Assembly (NCBI GenBank): GCA_910586855.1
Contig: CAJUJH010000001.1
Span: forward strand, 62,001-126,000
Source of the DNA: Candidatus Gastranaerophilales bacterium
Lineage (GTDB): Bacteria; Cyanobacteriota; Vampirovibrionia; Gastranaerophilales; Gastranaerophilaceae
DNA length: 64,000 nucleotides
Direction of reading: 5' to 3'
Each line of letters opens with the position of its first letter. The first letter of the stretch is position 1. Positions 1-9,209 of the stretch are shown piece by piece. The notes below the pieces were generated by a model. That model was not told the origin of the DNA, did no database searches, and was given only the letters and a program-made list of their open reading frames with translations. The position numbers were made by a program, and so were the translations under genes.

Positions 1-953
1 ATATGAGCCCTGAAACCGTTATAAAGGCTTTAAGAGCAGGGGCAAGAGAATTTCTTGTAAAACCTTTAATCGAAAATGAGTTTTTACAATCCGTTGAAAA
101 ACTAAAAGATTTAATTTTAGGAAATATTAACGATACAACAAAATGTAAAGTTATTACAACCTTTTCAAACAAAGGCGGTATAGGAAAAACAGCTATTGCA
201 ACAAATTTAGCGGTTGAACTTGCCAATATGACAAAAGAAAGAGTTGCTTTAGTTGATTTAAACATGCAAATGGGCGATGTCACAACGTTTTTAGATTTAA
301 ATCCGTCGTTTGATACTGCTTATGTAATCAATAATTTAGAAAGGATTGATGAAGGATTTTTACTTTCAACCCTTGAAAAGTATAACAACACAAGCCTTTA
401 TGTTCTTGCGGACCCTCCGGATTTAGAACAGGCAGAAGTTATCACTTCAGATAATATTACAACCCTGATAAATGTTTTAAGAAACGTATTTTCTTATATT
501 ATTATTGATACCACAGCAAGTTTTGACGGTAAAACTATCACAGCGCTTGATAACTCTGATTTGGTGCTTTTAATTACAATTATAAACTTGCCTTCTGTTC
601 GAAACTGTCAAAGATGTTTTGATTTATTTAAGCGTCTGGGGTATACAAAAGATAAAATTAAAATTATTGTAAACCGTTACATGGAAAATGATGAAATAAA
701 AGTGGAAGATGTTGAAGAGGTCCTTGGACACCCTGTATACTTTAAAATTCCAAATAATTATTTTACAATAATAAACGCCATAAATAAGGGTCTGCCTGTT
801 TGTGAAATCAATCCTCATTCAAATATTGCAAAAAGCTTTAAAGAGCTTGCAGCGCTTTTATCGGATAATTTCACATATTCAAATACCCAAAAACCGCAAA
901 AACGTGAAAAAAGCTTTAACCTTCTGGATATTTTTAAGAAAAAAGGAGAATAG
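1..953 (+). CDS. tadZ: TadZ/CpaE-like ATPase of the Tad secretion system (5' truncated)
   Basis: The 5' end lies outside the window; the first readable codons (SPETVIKALRAGAREF, then a KP pair) are the tail of a CheY-like receiver domain, which in CpaE/TadZ precedes a ParA/MinD-type ATPase. The deviant Walker A KGGIGKT is at about residues 57-63 of the visible part, followed by the NLAVELA helix and a hydrophobic IIIDT strand that fits Walker B. TadZ proteins localise the Tad pilus or secretion machine at the cell pole or membrane. It is directly followed, 4 bases after its stop, by the TadA ATPase gene, so this is the first visible gene of a tadZABC operon. The apparent ATG at position 3 is internal, not the true start. 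Assignment is strong from motif plus context. Confidence 0.85.
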   Translation, partial: MSPETVIKALRAGAREFLVKPLIENEFLQSVEKLKDLILGNINDTTKCKVITTFSNKGGIGKTAIATNLAVELANMTKERVALVDLNMQMGDVTTFLDLNPSFDTAYVINNLERIDEGFLLSTLEKYNNTSLYVLADPPDLEQAEVITSDNITTLINVLRNVFSYIIIDTTASFDGKTITALDNSDLVLLITIINLPSVRNCQRCFDLFKRLGYTKDKIKIIVNRYMENDEIKVEDVEEVLGHPVYFKIPNNYFTIINAINKGLPVCEINPHSNIAKSFKELAALLSDNFTYSNTQKPQKREKSFNLLDIFKKKGE

Positions 954-957
954 TTAA

Positions 958-2457
958 TTGTCACTTAAAGATAGATTAAATTCCACATCAAATAATCAAG
1001 CCCCCAAAAAACAAGAGGCTGATGCGATAGCAAATATTGCCCCTCTAAGTGAAGAATTTGCTTTTTTGAAAGAAAAATTACATTCTCTTTTAATTGAAAA
1101 AGTAAACTCAACTCCAAGCTGGTCAAATTATAACGATGATGAACAAAAAGAGCTTATCCGCCAGTTTATTGAAGGACAATTAAACGCAAATTTCCGTTCT
1201 GTTCCTTTAAATAAATCAGAAAAAGATAAATTAATAAAAGAAATTATTCAAGAAGCAAAAGGTTTTGGACCTTTAGACCCTCTGCTTGAAGACCCTACAA
1301 TAAGTGATATTCTTGTAAACGGGGCAAAAAACATTTATGTTGAAAAAAACGGTAAACTTTATAAAACATCCATAGTTTTTAAGGATAATAACCATCTTAA
1401 AAACATCATTGAAAGAATTGTTTCAAAAATTGGAAGAAGAATAGATGAAAAATCTCCGATGGTGGATGCAAGACTTGCAGACGGAAGCCGTGTAAATGCT
1501 ATTATCCCACCATTAGCGCTTGATGGACCATCTTTATCCATAAGAAGATTTAAAGCAGATGCAGGAACTATGGAAAGCCTTTTAAAATGGGGTTCTATAA
1601 GTAAAGAAATGGCGGAAGTATTGGAAGCTGCTGTTGCTGCGCGCTGCAATATTGTAATTTCAGGCGGTACTGGTGCTGGAAAAACAACTCTTCTAAACAG
1701 TTTATCTGCTAAAATTCCTCCGGGAGAAAGAATCATCACAATTGAAGATTCTGCTGAATTAAGTCTTCAGCAGGAACACATTGTAAGACTTGAAACCCGT
1801 CCTGCTAATATTGAAGGCGAAGGTGCCATAACAGCAAGAGATTTGGTTATAAACTCTCTCCGTATGCGTCCGGATAGAATAATAATCGGCGAGTGCCGCG
1901 GGGCTGAAACCCTTGATATGCTTCAGGCGATGAATACAGGTCATGACGGTTCTTTAACAACCCTCCATGCTAATTCTCCAAGAGATGCCCTCTCAAGGCT
2001 TGAAACTATGGTTATGTATTCAGGAATTGATTTACCCGAACGCAACATTAAAAACCAGATAGCATCAGCTATAAATATTATCATTCAGGTTTCAAGACTT
2101 CAGGATGGTTCAAGAAAAGTTACAAAAGTATCTGAAATTGTAGGCATGGAAGAAGGCACCATTACAATGCAGGATATTTTTGTTTGGGAACAGACAGGAA
2201 CCGGTGCTAAAACCGTAATGGGTATGCATGTTTCAACTGGTGTTCGTCCAAAATTTATTGAAAGAATTAAGACAAGAGGAATTGAAGTAAACAATCAGTA
2301 TTTTGATAAAAATCATCGTCATACCTATTTAACAAGAACAACACAGGTGAATACAATTCAAAAAGAAGAGCCGGACCCAAGGCTCCGCATGCCAAGCGCA
2401 CCGCAGAAAAAAATCACCCATGCTGATTTAGATATATTAAAAAGGCTTAAAAGATGA
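958..2457 (+). CDS. tadA: TadA/CpaF secretion ATPase
   Basis: 499-aa hexameric ATPase of the type II/IV secretion family that powers Tad (Flp) pilus assembly. The Walker A GGTGAGKTT is at residues 236-244; downstream are ITIEDSAEL (Asp box), a Walker B-like region around RPDRIIIGECRG and a TLHANSPRDAL His box. The first 100 residues are the charged helical N-domain usual for CpaF. The start is TTG at 958, with AAAGGAG about 9 bases upstream; no better ATG exists. The stop overlaps the next gene by an ATGA, pointing to translational coupling with tadB. Family assignment is certain; the pilin or substrate is not encoded in the window. Confidence 0.95.
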   Translation: MSLKDRLNSTSNNQAPKKQEADAIANIAPLSEEFAFLKEKLHSLLIEKVNSTPSWSNYNDDEQKELIRQFIEGQLNANFRSVPLNKSEKDKLIKEIIQEAKGFGPLDPLLEDPTISDILVNGAKNIYVEKNGKLYKTSIVFKDNNHLKNIIERIVSKIGRRIDEKSPMVDARLADGSRVNAIIPPLALDGPSLSIRRFKADAGTMESLLKWGSISKEMAEVLEAAVAARCNIVISGGTGAGKTTLLNSLSAKIPPGERIITIEDSAELSLQQEHIVRLETRPANIEGEGAITARDLVINSLRMRPDRIIIGECRGAETLDMLQAMNTGHDGSLTTLHANSPRDALSRLETMVMYSGIDLPERNIKNQIASAINIIIQVSRLQDGSRKVTKVSEIVGMEEGTITMQDIFVWEQTGTGAKTVMGMHVSTGVRPKFIERIKTRGIEVNNQYFDKNHRHTYLTRTTQVNTIQKEEPDPRLRMPSAPQKKITHADLDILKRLKR

Positions 2458-3413
2458 TACCTTTATTGGTTTCAATTATACTTGGGTTTTTATGCTTCAT
2501 ATTTGTTGCAAATCTTTATCAGGTGCGTCTTCCGAGGGCTCCTGAAATTGAAAAGCGCCTTGAAAGCATTAAAAAAAGCAATGATGAACCAAATAATGCC
2601 ATTATTTCAGACTTTATAACGATGGGAACCGAATTTAAATTTGGTTTTTTGGGAAAATATTTGAAGAATTTTAAACCTGCAGAATTTCTTAAAGACCAGC
2701 TTTATTATGCAGGGCTTGATATTCAGGTAGATGTATTTATTTTAATTTCAGCTATCTGTGCGCTTCCTTTTTTCCTGATTGCAGCTTTTACTACACCTTT
2801 TTGTATTTTGCTTGGAATTTTAGCTGCTTTTATTCCTTTTGTTATAGTTAAGTTTTTGATAATGAAAAGAACAAACCTTTTTACGCAGCAGTTTCCTGAA
2901 GCTCTTGATTTATTATCAGGTTCACTAAGGGCAGGACACTCTCTATACAGTGCTTTTGATGTAATTGTAAAAGAAATGCCGGCGCCCATTAATCAGGTTT
3001 TTAAAAATACTGTTGATGAAATAGCTTTCGGTATTGATACAAAAGATGCCATCCTTTCTTTAACAAGGGTTATGCCGTTTAGTATGGATTTGAAATTTTT
3101 TACAACGGCAGTACTTTTACAAAGAGAAGTGGGTGGAAACTTAGCCAGAATCTTAGATGGGCTTTCTGTCACCATAAGAGAAAGATTTAAAATGCTTGGG
3201 CAGTTGAGGGCGCAAACCTCTCAATCAAAATTTTCTGGAGTAATCTTAACCCTTGTGCCGCCTTTAATTGCTGTAATTCTGTTCTTTATCTCGCCTGGGT
3301 ATATGGACCCTCTCTTGCATACTACTCAGGGAAATATAGCCTTAGGTGCTGCAATCGGCATGGTTTTTTTAGGAATATTTTGTATTATAAAAATTCTCTC
3401 AATTGAAATATAA
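2454..3413 (+). CDS. tadB: TadB-like inner-membrane platform protein
   Basis: 319 aa with an N-terminal membrane anchor, a pair of helices around residues 95-140 and C-terminal helices (LVPPLIAVILFF and a final one near LGAAIGMVFLGIF). The central cytoplasmic part carries the type II secretion F (T2SF) domain signature: QFPEALDLLSGSLRAGHSL followed by PFSMDLKFFTTAVLLQREVG and LDGLSVTIRERF. TadB and TadC form the membrane platform on which TadA acts. Its ATG overlaps the tadA stop codon (ATGA). Confidence 0.92.
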   Translation: MIPLLVSIILGFLCFIFVANLYQVRLPRAPEIEKRLESIKKSNDEPNNAIISDFITMGTEFKFGFLGKYLKNFKPAEFLKDQLYYAGLDIQVDVFILISAICALPFFLIAAFTTPFCILLGILAAFIPFVIVKFLIMKRTNLFTQQFPEALDLLSGSLRAGHSLYSAFDVIVKEMPAPINQVFKNTVDEIAFGIDTKDAILSLTRVMPFSMDLKFFTTAVLLQREVGGNLARILDGLSVTIRERFKMLGQLRAQTSQSKFSGVILTLVPPLIAVILFFISPGYMDPLLHTTQGNIALGAAIGMVFLGIFCIIKILSIEI

Positions 3414-3425
3414 GGAAACTTTTAT

Positions 3426-4325
3426 ATGACCTATCTTTTAATACCAATATTATTTGCTGTTTGGGCGGCTTATGTAACCTTTATTTTTGTTGAAAAAGAA
3501 GAAAGTTTCTTAAAAAGAAGAATAAAAAGTGCAGGGAAAAAATACAAAACAAGTTCAAGGCAGTTTCTTGACAATATTTTAGAAGCGCTCAAACCGCTTA
3601 CGGCAGGAAACATTAAGGATATTAATGTTAAAAACAAAATAAAAGAACTTTTAGTTAGAGTTGGCGCCCCATCATCGGAAGATGATATTTTAGATTTTGA
3701 AAATAAAAGACTTATGGCAGTTTTATTGGTGTCATTATTTTGCGCATTTTTGCTTACTATATATAAATTAAACTATATTGTACTTTGTGTCAGCTGTATT
3801 GCAATATATTTTATATATAAATTTCCTGAAATGAGGATAAAAAAACTAATTAAAGCAAGAGAAAAAGACTTTAATAAAAATTTTCCAGATGCCATTGATA
3901 TGCTTTCTGTTTGTGTTGAAGCAGGATTAGGTCTGGATAGTGCAATAGAGCGTGTGGGACGTGAATTTAAAGCATTTTCTCCTACAATAGGACATGAATT
4001 TATAAGGTTATCCCAAGATGTAGCCTCAGGAATCCCCCGCCATGATGCTCTTAAAAATTTAACAAAAAGAATCCGCTGCAAGGATTTACAATCTTTTGTA
4101 GCTCTTTTAATACAGTCGGAAACTATGGGAACTGGAATTGTTCAGCCTCTGTCTGTTTATTGTGATACATTAAGAAGCAGAAAAAAACAAAGGGTTGAAG
4201 AACTTGTACAGACTTCATCCGCCAAAATGACTATACCAATGGTTTTATTCCTTCTTCCTGCAATGTTTATTGTGATTTTATATCCATCAATTATTAAGCT
4301 TTTAGAAGCCCTAAAAACAATGTAG
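3426..4325 (+). CDS. tadC: TadC-like inner-membrane platform protein
   Basis: 299-aa second T2SF-domain protein, paralogous to TadB. Shows membrane helices at the N-terminus and around residues 98-130, the T2SF core FPDAIDMLSVCVEAGLGLDSA, then LQSFVALLIQSETMGTGI and RKKQRVEELVQTSSAKM, and a C-terminal helix pair. It sits 12 bases behind tadB and is the last Tad gene here; the next gene 10 bases on is ribD. No Flp pilin, TadV peptidase or RcpA secretin gene is visible, so these must lie upstream of the window or elsewhere. Confidence 0.9.
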   Translation: MTYLLIPILFAVWAAYVTFIFVEKEESFLKRRIKSAGKKYKTSSRQFLDNILEALKPLTAGNIKDINVKNKIKELLVRVGAPSSEDDILDFENKRLMAVLLVSLFCAFLLTIYKLNYIVLCVSCIAIYFIYKFPEMRIKKLIKAREKDFNKNFPDAIDMLSVCVEAGLGLDSAIERVGREFKAFSPTIGHEFIRLSQDVASGIPRHDALKNLTKRIRCKDLQSFVALLIQSETMGTGIVQPLSVYCDTLRSRKKQRVEELVQTSSAKMTIPMVLFLLPAMFIVILYPSIIKLLEALKTM

Positions 4326-4334
4326 GATGTACAC

Positions 4335-5417
4335 ATGGATAAAATTTATAAAAAAATGATGAAAAAATGCTTAAACCTTGCAAAAAAAGGAAAGGGCTTT
4401 GTTGCGCCAAATCCTATGGTAGGGTGTGTTATAACGGATGATAGCGGTAATATTTTATCTGAAGGGTATCATCAAAAATACGGTGAAAACCATGCAGAAA
4501 GAAACGCTATATTAAATTGCAATAAAGATTTAAAAGGTTCAACTCTATATGTAAATCTTGAACCCTGCTCTCACTTTGGAAAAACACCTCCATGTGCGGA
4601 TTTAATAATAGAAAAAGGGATAAAAAAGGTGGTCTGTGCAATGTCTGACCCCAACCCAATAGTTTCAGGAAATGGTTTTAAAAAACTTAAAAATGCGGGA
4701 ATCGAAGTTGTAACAGGCATTTTGGAAGATGAAGCAAAAGAGCTGAATAAAGTTTTTATTAAAAATATAACGAAAAAAAAGCCCTATGTTTTAATTAAAA
4801 CCGCAACAACGCTGGATTCAAAAATTGCGCTTTCAAACGGAAAATCAAAATGGATAACAGATGATTATTCAAGGCAGATTGTACATAAATTGCGCTCCTC
4901 CTATCAAGCTATAATGACAGGCTCTGGCACTGTTTTAGCCGATAATCCAAACCTTACCGCAAGAATTAAAAACGGAAAAAATCCAATTAGAATTATTATG
5001 GATAAAAAAGGGGTAATTCCTCTTGATTACAATGTTTTTAAAGATAATACGGAAAAAATTATTTTAATTACAAATTCAAATAAAACTTATCCCAGCCATA
5101 TTCAAAAGATTGATTTTGAGTGCTACGATACCCTTTTTAAGACACTTTATTCTCTAGATGTATATGATGTGCTTATTGAAGGAGGACAAGGCTTAAATTC
5201 AAGCATAATTGCTGCAAATGAAGCAGATGAAATTACAATGTTTATGGCGCCTAAAATTTTTGGGGGAGGAAAAAGTTTTATTGACGGTTTTTGTTTTGAA
5301 AACCCCGATGATTGCATACATTTAAAAGATTTGAGCATAAAAAAACTAAAAAATGATATTTTAATTACGGGAAAATTCCTGTATGATAAGGAAGAAATGC
5401 AAAATTCTTTGCAATAA
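4335..5417 (+). CDS. ribD: Bifunctional riboflavin biosynthesis deaminase/reductase
   Basis: 360 aa. The N-terminal zinc deaminase domain shows HAE at 53-55 and CSHFGKTPPC at 78-87, the zinc ligands and catalytic Glu of RibD. The C-terminal half is the HTP reductase domain (ATTLDSKIA, SKWITDD, NPIRIIMD, LIEGGQGLN). It deaminates and reduces the pyrimidine intermediate derived from GTP in riboflavin synthesis. No other rib genes are nearby, so the pathway is dispersed. It lies in a tight plus-strand run between tadC and aroQ, probably co-transcribed. Confidence 0.95.
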   Translation: MDKIYKKMMKKCLNLAKKGKGFVAPNPMVGCVITDDSGNILSEGYHQKYGENHAERNAILNCNKDLKGSTLYVNLEPCSHFGKTPPCADLIIEKGIKKVVCAMSDPNPIVSGNGFKKLKNAGIEVVTGILEDEAKELNKVFIKNITKKKPYVLIKTATTLDSKIALSNGKSKWITDDYSRQIVHKLRSSYQAIMTGSGTVLADNPNLTARIKNGKNPIRIIMDKKGVIPLDYNVFKDNTEKIILITNSNKTYPSHIQKIDFECYDTLFKTLYSLDVYDVLIEGGQGLNSSIIAANEADEITMFMAPKIFGGGKSFIDGFCFENPDDCIHLKDLSIKKLKNDILITGKFLYDKEEMQNSLQ

Positions 5418-5431
5418 AAAGAGGTAGCAGT

Positions 5432-5869
5432 ATGAAAATTTTAGTTATAAACGGACCCAATATAAATCTTTTAGGAACAAGAGAACCTGAAATATACGGT
5501 ACAACAACGCTTTTAGATATTGAAAAAGAAATAGAGGAATATTCAAAAACCTTTCAAAATGTTCAGGTTGAATTTTTCCAATCAAATCACGAAGGAGATA
5601 TTGTAGATAAAATTCAAAATGCAAAAGATATTTATGACGGTATCATCATAAACCCCGCAGCATACACTCATACATCTGTTGCAATAGCGGATGCAATCAA
5701 GGCCGTAAATATTCCAACCGTTGAAATTCACCTTTCAAATATTCAATCCCGTGAAGATTTTAGAAAAACATCGTTAACTGCGCCATCTTGTATGGGGCAG
5801 ATTGCAGGTTTTGGTAAAGACGGCTATCTTGCAGGGCTTTTTTGTCTTGTAAAATATTTGGAAAAATAG
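5432..5869 (+). CDS. aroQ: Type II 3-dehydroquinate dehydratase
   Basis: 145 aa, the usual size for the dodecameric type II enzyme of the shikimate pathway. Motifs: NGPNINLLGTREPEIYG with Arg17 and Tyr22, FFQSNHEGDIVD, INPAAYTHTSVAIADA, and EIHLSNIQSREDFR carrying the catalytic His. An AGAGGTAG ribosome-binding site precedes the ATG. The thiL start follows 6 bases after its stop. Confidence 0.96.
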   Translation: MKILVINGPNINLLGTREPEIYGTTTLLDIEKEIEEYSKTFQNVQVEFFQSNHEGDIVDKIQNAKDIYDGIIINPAAYTHTSVAIADAIKAVNIPTVEIHLSNIQSREDFRKTSLTAPSCMGQIAGFGKDGYLAGLFCLVKYLEK

Positions 5870-5874
5870 TTTTT

Positions 5875-6834
5875 ATGAAAAAAGAAGCGGCATTTTTAAA
5901 TATAATCTCTAAAACCCTTAGTAATTCAGAGTTTTTAGGAGATGATTGTGCCTATCTTCCTGAATACAATCTTGTTATATCAACTGACGCTCTTATTCAA
6001 GATGTACATTTCAGCCTTAAAACCATATCTTCTTATCAATTAGGTAAAAAAGCGCTTTTGGTTAACATTAGCGATATTTTAGCATCCGGTGCCGTTCCAA
6101 AATATCTTACCATAACTCTTTCAGGAAATTTGGATGAAGAATTTGTTGAAAATTTTTATAAAGGTGCAAATGAAATCTGCAGCTCATACGGATTGAAAAT
6201 AATTGGCGGAGACCTTACGGGCGGGGATAAAATCGGGATTTCTGTTACTGTGTTTGGAGATACAAAGGGGCGGAATATCTCATCAAGAAAAAATGCAAAA
6301 CCAGGGCATACTGTGCTTTTAGCGGGGTACCACGGCTCAAGTGCTGCAGGATTTAAAATTTTAAATAATATGCAAGAGCAGCTGCCTTCTAAGCAGTTAC
6401 TCCAAAAAAAAGATACTGCTGAATGCCTCCTTGTAAGGGAGGATATCAAAAAAGAATTTATACAAGCTCATCTTGAACCTGTTTTATATCCTAAAATAAG
6501 CAAAATTGTTGCAGAAAACTGTAAAAATCCTTACGCTATGATGGACACATCAGACGGGCTCTATGACGGGCTTAAAAAGATTTCGGAAGCTTCAAACGTT
6601 GGTTTTAAAATAGAATACGATAAAATATTAAAAAAAATCAATGATTTTAATACGGTTATGTTTGGAGGAGAAGACTACGGGCTCTTAATTTGTCTTGAAA
6701 AGAAGGATTGTGAAAAAATTCTGCCTTATTTAGCGGATGAGAATATTACTATTATTGGCGAAGCAACGGAAGAAAAACGAATTTTGGTTGATAATAAAGA
6801 AATTATGGAAGATTTAAGCTATGACCACTTTTAA
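5875..6834 (+). CDS. thiL: Thiamine-monophosphate kinase
   Basis: About 319 aa from the ATG at 5875. An earlier in-frame ATG at 5842 lies inside aroQ and adds residues not typical of ThiL, so 5875 is preferred. Motifs of the PurM/ThiL fold: LGDDCAYL, STDALIQDVHFSL, NISDILASGAVP, GGDLTGGDKIGISVTVFG, MDTSDGLYDGL and MFGGEDYGLL. Phosphorylates thiamine monophosphate to the pyrophosphate. Its 3' end overlaps ispD by 14 bases. Confidence 0.94.
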   Translation: MKKEAAFLNIISKTLSNSEFLGDDCAYLPEYNLVISTDALIQDVHFSLKTISSYQLGKKALLVNISDILASGAVPKYLTITLSGNLDEEFVENFYKGANEICSSYGLKIIGGDLTGGDKIGISVTVFGDTKGRNISSRKNAKPGHTVLLAGYHGSSAAGFKILNNMQEQLPSKQLLQKKDTAECLLVREDIKKEFIQAHLEPVLYPKISKIVAENCKNPYAMMDTSDGLYDGLKKISEASNVGFKIEYDKILKKINDFNTVMFGGEDYGLLICLEKKDCEKILPYLADENITIIGEATEEKRILVDNKEIMEDLSYDHF

Positions 6835-7474
6835 TAAAATATGTGCAATTGTTACGGCGGGCGGGGTTTCAAACAGGTTTGGCTCAAATAAACTGCTTGA
6901 AACTTTATCTAATGGAAAATCCGTGATTTGTACTACAATTGAAAAGTTCTTACCTTTTTGTGATGAGATTATAATTCCCTGTCATAGCGATGTTAAAGAG
7001 CATATTGAAAATGTTATACCTTATTTTTTAGACAAAATAAAATTTGCACAGTTTGGAAAAACAAGGCAGGAATCTGTGTTTAGAGGACTTTTAGAGTGCG
7101 AAAATAATGGCGGTGCCGATATTGTTTTAATCCATGATGGCGCTAGACCATTTATAGAGCCTGATACTATTCAACAAACCATTGAAAAATTAAAAGAACA
7201 CAAAGGTGTGTGTGTTGGAATTTATGCTACAGATACAATAAAAATCACGGATAATAACGGTAAAATCATTAAAACTATTGACAGAAATACCGTATTTCAA
7301 GCGCAAACCCCTCAAGGATTCGATTTTAATACTATTTTAAATGCTCATAAAAAATTAAAAAACGAATCCTTTACAGACGATTCAAGTATGCTTGAACATC
7401 TTGAAATTGAGGTCTATGCACTCCTTGGCACCCAGTCAAATAAAAAAATCACATTCAGGGAAGATTTGAATTAA
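6821..7474 (+). CDS. ispD: 2-C-methyl-D-erythritol 4-phosphate cytidylyltransferase
   Basis: 217-aa nucleotidyltransferase of the MEP isoprenoid pathway. The CTP-binding loop ITAGG-like VTAGGVSNRFGSNKLLE is at residues 11-27, with IHDGARPFI and AQTPQGFDF further on. The catalytic Arg/Lys of the first loop are present. It starts within the end of thiL (14-base overlap) and ends 4 bases from the convergent TPR gene, leaving no room for a separate terminator. Confidence 0.92.
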   Translation: MTTFNKICAIVTAGGVSNRFGSNKLLETLSNGKSVICTTIEKFLPFCDEIIIPCHSDVKEHIENVIPYFLDKIKFAQFGKTRQESVFRGLLECENNGGADIVLIHDGARPFIEPDTIQQTIEKLKEHKGVCVGIYATDTIKITDNNGKIIKTIDRNTVFQAQTPQGFDFNTILNAHKKLKNESFTDDSSMLEHLEIEVYALLGTQSNKKITFREDLN

Positions 7475-7478
7475 CTGT

Positions 7479-9209
7479 CTAAATAACATTTCCATCCAAA
7501 TCTGATAAAAATTTATCAGCTGGTTCAAAATCAGGGTTTATGGAAATACAATATTTCATATTAATTTTTGCTTGTTCCCTGCTGCCGCCTGCCATCTCGG
7601 AAAGTCCTTTGTAGTAATAATAGCCGTAGCTGTAATTATTTGTAAAAGATATCATATGTAAAAAATTCTCCATATGTTTGTATCTTTTATTTTCATTCAA
7701 AAGGGCAAGATAGGCATTTTGAGCATTTTCAAATAATAAATTTTCAGCTAATGATTTTAGTAAATATTCTCTTTTTAAAGATTTATCATTTTTCAAGATT
7801 GTGATTGAAGCCAAATAATATTCATAAAATAAGCTTTTTTTACCTTTTAAAATTTCAATTTGTTTTTCAATTTTTGCTATAGTTTTTTCGTTTCCAGGTG
7901 TTTTTTTATAACAAATTAAAAGTTTAAATTGTGCCATTAAGTCATTTTTATCTAATTTTGCAGCCTTTTTATAGTATTCGGCAGCCTTTAAATTATCTCC
8001 TTCAAGATATGATATATCACCAAGAGCTGATAAAGTTGGTGCATAATTTTTGTTTAATTTAAGACTTGATAAAAGATTCTTCTTTGCAAGTTCGTCTTTC
8101 CCAACATTCAATTGGCTTTGAGCCTGCAAAGTTAAAATTTTATAGTTGTTTTTATTAAAATTTAATATATTCTGGCATTCGTTAATTGCCTTATAGTAGT
8201 CTCCTTTAAGGTAATTAACATTAATTAAATGAAATCTTTTATCATTTTCATTATTTGAAAGGTTGGCTAAAACTCTTTCTTTTTCAATAGATATTTCATT
8301 TCTAAACTCAGGTGTTATAGTATCTGAGATTTCATATTTTTCAAGATATTTAAGTGCTTCTTTTGATTTTCCCGAATTATTCAAAATCTTTGCTTTATAG
8401 CATATATAACTTGGGTTTTCAGGGTTTTTCCTGATAGCTTCATCGATAAACATTAAAGCCTGCTGATATTGTCTTGATTCTAAAAGAGCCTGTGCCATTA
8501 CAAAATTCGCATAATCGGATTTTTCTATCAGGCTGGTTTTTTTACTTAAATCAAAAGCTGTCTCTTCAGGTGTATTATCAAAATATATTGATGAATATGC
8601 TTTTGCAAGATAAATTTCTTCCTGTTTATCTAAAGGATAATTATCTTTATAGCTTTTTTTCAGATGGTTAATTTGTCCTTCAAAATATGTCTGGTTTTTA
8701 ACCTTTGATAAACTTACATCTCCAAGGGTGAAAAACCCCACTTCATACATGCTTTTTGCAAATATTATAAGTGCGATGTCATTATCAATTTCTGAAACTA
8801 TTTTTGAATAATCGTTATATGCAACAGAAACATTTCCTTGATTAAATCTTTTTGTGGTTTCAATAAATTCTTGTCTTTGACGTGCTTTTTCATCTAAATT
8901 TTCATAAGTATTTGAGACATTGCTGTCAAGGTTTAAAAAACTGTCTACAACAGTACTCAAATTAAATGAGATGGTTGTTTCCTGACCTTTGGAGTTTTCC
9001 TCTTTATTATTGCTTCCGCTATAAATAGCAGGTCTTACTCGCTCAATCCCTAAAACTCTTTCCTCTTCATTATTTACAGGAAAATTTGTAAAGGAAAAAG
9101 CCATATTTTGTGCTGATAAAAAAGCACAAAGCATAGTAGCGCACATCATTTTTTTATTAAAAAATGCACTTATAGAAATTTTATGAACTTTTTTATTTTT
9201 TTTATTCAT
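7479..9209 (-). CDS. Exported tetratricopeptide-repeat protein
   Basis: About 576 aa with a basic N-terminus, a hydrophobic stretch (MMCATMLCAFLSAQNMAFS) that fits a signal peptide, and then a TPR solenoid: repeats such as YANFVMAQALLESRQYQQAL, NPSYICYKAKILNNSGKSKE, YKILTLQAQSQLNVGKDELA and YAPTLSALGDISYLEGDNLK. No catalytic domain is visible; expected to be a periplasmic or envelope scaffold. The chosen ATG at 9209 overlaps the stop of the upstream HD-GYP gene (ATGAATAA) and implies coupling; an alternative in-frame ATG pair lies at 9233. The function is unknown. Confidence 0.75.
   Translation of the reverse strand: MNKKNKKVHKISISAFFNKKMMCATMLCAFLSAQNMAFSFTNFPVNNEEERVLGIERVRPAIYSGSNNKEENSKGQETTISFNLSTVVDSFLNLDSNVSNTYENLDEKARQRQEFIETTKRFNQGNVSVAYNDYSKIVSEIDNDIALIIFAKSMYEVGFFTLGDVSLSKVKNQTYFEGQINHLKKSYKDNYPLDKQEEIYLAKAYSSIYFDNTPEETAFDLSKKTSLIEKSDYANFVMAQALLESRQYQQALMFIDEAIRKNPENPSYICYKAKILNNSGKSKEALKYLEKYEISDTITPEFRNEISIEKERVLANLSNNENDKRFHLINVNYLKGDYYKAINECQNILNFNKNNYKILTLQAQSQLNVGKDELAKKNLLSSLKLNKNYAPTLSALGDISYLEGDNLKAAEYYKKAAKLDKNDLMAQFKLLICYKKTPGNEKTIAKIEKQIEILKGKKSLFYEYYLASITILKNDKSLKREYLLKSLAENLLFENAQNAYLALLNENKRYKHMENFLHMISFTNNYSYGYYYYKGLSEMAGGSREQAKINMKYCISINPDFEPADKFLSDLDGNVI

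Noticed and set aside
5842..5874. Upstream in-frame start for thiL
   Set aside because: It lies inside aroQ and lacks a ribosome-binding site; ThiL proteins start near the MKKEAAFL methionine at 5875.
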